Shown: in pieces, positions 38,126-40,878 of the stretch
How the letters are laid out: every line of letters begins with the position of its first letter
Position numbering within the stretch: the first letter of the stretch is position 1
Assembly: GCF_900142575.1 (NCBI RefSeq)
Contig: NZ_FRBI01000011.1
Span: 155,899 to 196,776 of the forward strand
DNA: 40,878 nt
From: Actinacidiphila paucisporea
Lineage (GTDB): Bacteria > Actinomycetota > Actinomycetes > Streptomycetales > Streptomycetaceae
Direction of reading: 5' to 3'
Notes under the pieces: model-generated
Database searches by the model: none
What the model saw: only the letters and a program-made list of their open reading frames with translations
Told to the model about the DNA's origin: nothing
Made by a program: the position numbers and the translations under genes

Positions 38126-38380
38126 GTGAAAGGTGATCGAGTGGAAATAGTCGTCGACGCGGGGGACACCACCCGCACCTATGAGGTGATCGCCACCCGG
38201 GCCGGCCGCCGGGTGGAGACGGCCGTCCGCCGCGGGGTGGTGGAAGTGAGTGAAGTCACCCGCAGCGGCACCGTCGTGCGGACGGCCCGGTTCATGGCCA
38301 CCCGGGTGCTCGCCCTGGTCGAACAGCCCGTCCCGCGGGACGACGAGCAGGCCGGGCGGCTCCCGGCGTCTCAGGGATGA
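38126..38380 (+). CDS. Small protein of unknown function, 84 residues
   Basis: From GTG 38126 (GGGG 9 nt upstream) the frame gives a compact, beta-rich-looking protein (VEIVVDAGDTTRTYEVIATR, then VVEVSEVTRSGTVVRTARFM) with a polar tail. The alternating hydrophobic pattern suggests a small beta barrel. I do not recognise the family. A start at 38042 would add only low-complexity sequence. It is divergent from the Ser/Thr kinase gene, 247 bp away; that gap shows no clear promoter or structure. Confidence 0.65.
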   Translation: MKGDRVEIVVDAGDTTRTYEVIATRAGRRVETAVRRGVVEVSEVTRSGTVVRTARFMATRVLALVEQPVPRDDEQAGRLPASQG

Positions 38381-38498
38381 CCCTGGGGTCCCCGGGCGGC
38401 GGCGTCCACCCACGGGAGTATCCGGGGCCGCCGCAGTCATCCTCCGGGAGGCCTGCAAAGGGGTACCAGGGCCTGACGACCGGGGGCGGCGGCGCACC

Positions 38499-38558
38499 TA
38501 GTGTTGAAGTCAAGCGGCGGGCGGAGCACTCGTCCCCCGAGGTCAAGCGCCCGCCGCT
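38499..38558 (+). promoter_or_regulatory. TAGTGT -10 candidate followed by a stem-loop in the leader of a small membrane protein gene
   Basis: TAGTGT (38499-38504) could start a transcript near 38511. Immediately after, AGCGGCGGGCG (38513-38523) pairs perfectly with CGCCCGCCGCT (38548-38558), with a CTCG/CGAG stem inside the loop. The resulting leader of about 105 nt precedes ATG 38617. It may be a 5' leader structure or a terminator of the previous gene. Confidence 0.45.
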
Positions 38559-38616
38559 GCCAGAACTGCACATTGCGACCGACCACACAGCAGACCCCAC
38601 GACCTCAGGGAGAGGC

Positions 38617-38808
38617 ATGGCGAGCATGGCCGACACGGTGACCCGCACCGCACGGGCCATGCGCGGCGGGCGGCGGAGCGGGACCAGGCATCCGCTGGTG
38701 GCGGCGGCCATGGTGCTGCCGCTGGCCGCACTGCTCGCCTACTTCTTCGGAGGTGTGGACGCGGTGGTCACACAAGCGTCGTCCGTGGCCGGCCTGATGG
38801 GGCGCTGA
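38617..38808 (+). CDS. Small single-pass membrane protein, 63 residues
   Basis: ATG 38617 follows AGGGAGAGG. The protein has a basic N-terminus (TRTARAMRGGRRSGTRH), one strong hydrophobic helix (PLVAAAMVLPLAALLAYFFGG) and a short C-terminal tail, predicting an N-in single pass. No family is recognised. The second ATG at 38626 is an alternative start. Many streptomycetes have such short membrane proteins; the role is unknown. Confidence 0.65.
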   Translation: MASMADTVTRTARAMRGGRRSGTRHPLVAAAMVLPLAALLAYFFGGVDAVVTQASSVAGLMGR

Positions 38809-38992
38809 GAGGCGCTCCAGGCCCGGAAGAGCGGTCCGGGCCAGGGACTCACCGGTAGAACCCCGTGGGGACGGGGGTATGACGGACGACTGCGTTTGCC
38901 CGGGTGTCATCCGACGCCCGGGCATTGCGCTGTCCGGACCCCGTCCGGCCGCCCGGAGGGCCGCATCGCCGCCGGGATGCTTGACTGGCCCG

Positions 38993-40234
38993 ATGACGAC
39001 CACGGGGGAGCAGTCCGGCACTCACACGAGCGGCGCGGTCCGTATCGACCCGCAGACCGTCCGCCGCACGGTCCGGCCGCCGGCCGACGACGCCCTGGTC
39101 ACCGCGCTGGCCGCCACCGCGGCCGCGGCAGCCCGCCGCGCCCTGCGCGGTGACCGGCCCGAGGGCACCGCCGACGCGGCCGCCGCCCCCGCGCCGCCCA
39201 CCGTGCCCGCGGCCACCACCGTGCTGGCGGACCGCCCCGACGGCACGGTCGTCCGGGTCGGCGCGGTCGTCGCCAAGGCGCACGCCCCCGGCACGGACGC
39301 CGCGGCCCTCGCGATCCGCATCGCGGTCGCCGCGCACCCGCTCCTGCGCGGCATCCTGCTCCCCCCGCTCCCGGGCCCCCCGGCCCCGGGCCCCCCGGCC
39401 CCGGGCCCCCCGCTCCCGGGCGCGGCCCAGGACCCCCCGGCCGGCGGAACGGGTGCGCCCGGCGCACCCGGCCGGCAGGGCCCGCCCGGCCTGCTCGTCC
39501 AGGACGGCGACCCCCGCGTACTCGCCACGGCCCCGCTCGTTCCGCCCGCCCCGGACGGCGGAGCGGTGCGCGGGCGGCAGGTCACCGCGTGGCCGTACGG
39601 CGTGCCCGTCGACCGGCACGACCCGGGCGCCGCGCCCTGGGCCGAGGCGGCCGTGCTGCTCGCCCGGCTGCACACCGTGCCCGCGGCCGCGCTGGGCCCG
39701 CTGCCGCCGATGCGCGGCCCGGCCAAGGCCGCGCTCGCCGTCGCCCGGCTGCGCGGCGTCGCCGACTCGGCGGCGGGCCGTACCGTGCGCCGGGCGTGGC
39801 GGCGGCTGCCCGCGTGGGCCAGGGACGAGGCGCCGCACCCGGGGCCCGCCGCGCTCTGCCACGGCGACCTGCACCTGGGCCAGCTGGTCCGCCACCCCGC
39901 GCCGGACGGCGACTGGCTGCTCATCGACGTGGACGACCTGGGCACCGGCCCGGCTGCCTGGGACCTGGCCAGGCCCGCCATGTGGTTCGCGGCCGGCCTG
40001 CTCGCCCCGGACGCCTGGGCCGTCTTCCTGGCGGCCTACCGCGCCGCCGGCGGGCCGGCCGTACCGGAGAGCGGCGACCCGTGGGGGCAACTCGACGTCC
40101 CGGCCCGCGCGCTGGCCGTACAGACCGCGGCGATCGGCGTGGCGAAGGCGGCCAGGGACGGCCGGGAACTCGACGAGGCGGAGTCCGAACTCGTCGCCAC
40201 CTGCGCCCGCATCGCGCAACTGGGCCCCTCCTGA
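38993..40234 (+). CDS. APH-like phosphotransferase with proline-rich insert
   Basis: About 413 residues. The catalytic half shows the aminoglycoside-phosphotransferase/choline-kinase signature: LCHGDLHLGQL with His290 and Asp292 in the catalytic loop, and LLIDVDDLGTGPAAWDLARP with metal-binding Asp312 or Asp314. The N-lobe is unusual: an Ala-rich helix ([16 protein letters not shown]) and, around residues 120-160, a Pro/Gly-rich insert from 15-bp repeats. The substrate is unknown; related proteins phosphorylate sugars, maltose or antibiotics. ATG 38993 is used because the domain-like sequence starts there; it lacks a ribosome site, and ATG 38879 with GGGG upstream is a real alternative. Confidence 0.8.
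   Translation: MTTTGEQSGTHTSGAVRIDPQTVRRTVRPPADDALVTALAATAAAAARRALRGDRPEGTADAAAAPAPPTVPAATTVLADRPDGTVVRVGAVVAKAHAPGTDAAALAIRIAVAAHPLLRGILLPPLPGPPAPGPPAPGPPLPGAAQDPPAGGTGAPGAPGRQGPPGLLVQDGDPRVLATAPLVPPAPDGGAVRGRQVTAWPYGVPVDRHDPGAAPWAEAAVLLARLHTVPAAALGPLPPMRGPAKAALAVARLRGVADSAAGRTVRRAWRRLPAWARDEAPHPGPAALCHGDLHLGQLVRHPAPDGDWLLIDVDDLGTGPAAWDLARPAMWFAAGLLAPDAWAVFLAAYRAAGGPAVPESGDPWGQLDVPARALAVQTAAIGVAKAARDGRELDEAESELVATCARIAQLGPS
39371..39415 (+). repeat. Three 15-bp tandem repeats within the APH-like gene
   Basis: Units at 39371-39385, 39386-39400 and 39401-39415 encode PGPPA, PGPPA, PGPPL (residues 127-141). They sit in the N-lobe of the kinase domain, where a loop insertion is tolerable. Confidence 0.92.
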
Positions 40235-40318
40235 GAGACGGCGGCGTCCGGCCCGGGAAGCACGGGGGCAGCGGGTGCCGGGACCTCGCCGGCCGGCGGG
40301 AGCGCTCCTGGCAGGGCC

Positions 40319-40324
40319 TAAAGT
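40319..40324 (+). promoter_or_regulatory. Possible -10 box of the zinc-ribbon gene
   Basis: TAAAGT at 40319-40324 matches TANNNT and would give a leader of about 30 nt; no -35 is seen. Confidence 0.4.
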
Positions 40325-40360
40325 GAACTCCACTGCCAACGCGAGGAGATGAGGCGACAG

Positions 40361-40669
40361 ATGGTCTGCCCCAAGTGTCACGGCCACATGCAGACGTACA
40401 ACCGCAGTGGTGTCCAGATCGAGCAGTGCGGCAACTGCCGCGGCATCTTTCTGGACTACGGCGAGCTTGAGGCGCTGACCCAGCTCGAAGGCAACTGGAA
40501 CCAGCCGGCCCCGCCGCCGGCCTACCCCGCGCCGCACGTGCAGCACCAGCCCGGCTACCCGCAGCCCCCCGCCCCGGCCTGGGGCGCCCCGCAGTACGGG
40601 CACGGGCACGGCCACGGGCACAACAAGCACCACGGGCACGGCTTCGCCCACATGCTCTTCTCGTCCTGA
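40361..40669 (+). CDS. Zinc-ribbon (zf-TFIIB type) protein with His-rich tail
   Basis: 102 residues. CPKCHGHMQ and QCGNCRGIFLDYGELE form a TFIIB-like zinc ribbon (Cys3, Cys6, Cys23, Cys26), with the GxFLDxGELE hallmark of this small bacterial family. After a Pro/Tyr-rich linker the tail is GHGHGHGHNKHHGHG, a likely extra metal-binding cluster. ATG 40361 is chosen with GAGG 6 nt upstream; ATG 40349 sits directly on the AGGAG and is too close. The function is unknown. Confidence 0.85.
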   Translation: MVCPKCHGHMQTYNRSGVQIEQCGNCRGIFLDYGELEALTQLEGNWNQPAPPPAYPAPHVQHQPGYPQPPAPAWGAPQYGHGHGHGHNKHHGHGFAHMLFSS

Positions 40670-40757
40670 CCCGGGGCCGGAACCGGGGGACGCCGAATTC
40701 CGGCGACGTTGAGACTCCGGGGGCGGCCGGACCATGAAACGGCCGGGCTACGAAAAC

Positions 40758-40798
40758 CGGCCGGGGGCCGGAAGCGCGAAGCTTCCGGCCCCCGGCCG
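40758..40798. terminator. Perfect 18-bp hairpin between zinc-ribbon gene and tRNA-Val
   Basis: An 18-bp perfect stem (40758-40775 with 40781-40798) and a GCGAA loop. It stands 8 bp beyond the CCA end of the leftward tRNA and about 90 bp after the rightward protein gene, so it likely terminates the tRNA transcript and perhaps both. Confidence 0.92.
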
Positions 40799-40806
40799 TC
40801 ACGTGC

Positions 40807-40878
40807 TGGTGGACGATACTGGGATTGAACCAGTGACCTCTTCCGTGTCAGGGAAGCGCTCTCCCGCTGAGCTAATCG
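40807..40878 (-). tRNA. tRNA-Val (GAC anticodon), first 3 bases outside the window
   Basis: The minus strand folds as a full tRNA: acceptor (GGA)CGAT with ATCGTCC, D arm GCTC/GAGC, anticodon arm CTTCC-CTGACAC-GGAAG giving anticodon GAC, T arm ACTGG/CCAGT with TTCAATC loop, discriminator A and a genome-encoded CCA (40807-40809). The first three acceptor bases lie past the window end. Confidence 0.97.

Noticed and set aside
38849..40735. 628-codon leftward open frame over the APH-like gene
   Set aside because: The opposite strand holds clear kinase motifs; this frame gives Gly/Arg/Val low-complexity sequence only.
40807..40878. tRNA-Val as an integrated element's attachment site
   Set aside because: No integrase, excisionase or duplicated tRNA 3' end is present in the window; sequence beyond the right edge would be needed.

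Overview
The window is high-GC actinobacterial DNA, most probably from Streptomyces or a close relative in the Streptomycetaceae. The evidence is uniform G/C third-position codon bias, many GTG starts, 4-8 bp stop/start overlaps, TAGRNT-like -10 boxes with several probable leaderless starts, U-less hairpin terminators, and a Streptomyces-type gene set. From memory, the arg / metNIQ / cobT-cysG / trmH order resembles the S. coelicolor chromosome core. I see no integrase, transposase, phage gene or CRISPR array.

Left part (1-9.4 kb). The window opens inside a large leftward gene for a CHAT protease - STAND NTPase - TPR protein, the most defence- or signalling-like item here. Next come a GNAT acetyltransferase, an RlmG/RsmC-type methyltransferase, an SRPBCC protein, a TetR regulator divergent from a SAM methyltransferase (with twin palindromic operators inside the shared promoter), an LtrA-family membrane protein and a double-VOC protein.

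Arginine block (9.4-17.3 kb). argC-argJ-argB-argD-argR and then argG-argH encode most of arginine synthesis from acetylglutamate plus its repressor; argF is absent. There are promoters with ARG boxes in front of argC and argG. argH ends in a hairpin shared with a convergent solute-binding lipoprotein gene.

Middle (17.3-27.8 kb). An orphan solute-binding lipoprotein, a PlsC acyltransferase, a small ECF-like sigma factor, a GNAT, and two overlapping genes for four-helix membrane proteins are followed by a methionine ABC importer operon, metN-metI-metQ. That operon is preceded by a 26-codon ORF ending Met-Cys-Arg-Met-Cys-Ala, a possible leader peptide, and ends in a perfect 13-bp hairpin. A second SAM methyltransferase, a RimJ-type GNAT and a divergent CobL-like protein follow.

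Tetrapyrrole/B12 part and right end (28.1-40.9 kb). One 1172-residue protein joins a roughly 600-residue Ala/Pro/Glu-rich leader to BluB and CobT domains, which make and activate the lower ligand of cobalamin. A CysG-type SirC-CobA fusion and a SpoU/TrmH methyltransferase overlap downstream. A translationally coupled acyl-CoA dehydrogenase pair has a KstR2-like palindrome in front. The end holds a membrane-anchored Ser/Thr kinase, two small proteins, an APH-like kinase with a proline-rich repeat insert, a zinc-ribbon protein with a His-rich tail, and a tRNA-Val(GAC) cut by the window edge.

Nothing here is proven to be a new system. The best leads are the CHAT-STAND-TPR protein, the BluB-CobT fusion with its disordered leader, the CobL-like protein lacking usual motifs, the TetR/methyltransferase switch, the metNIQ leader ORF and the foldable intergenic repeats.
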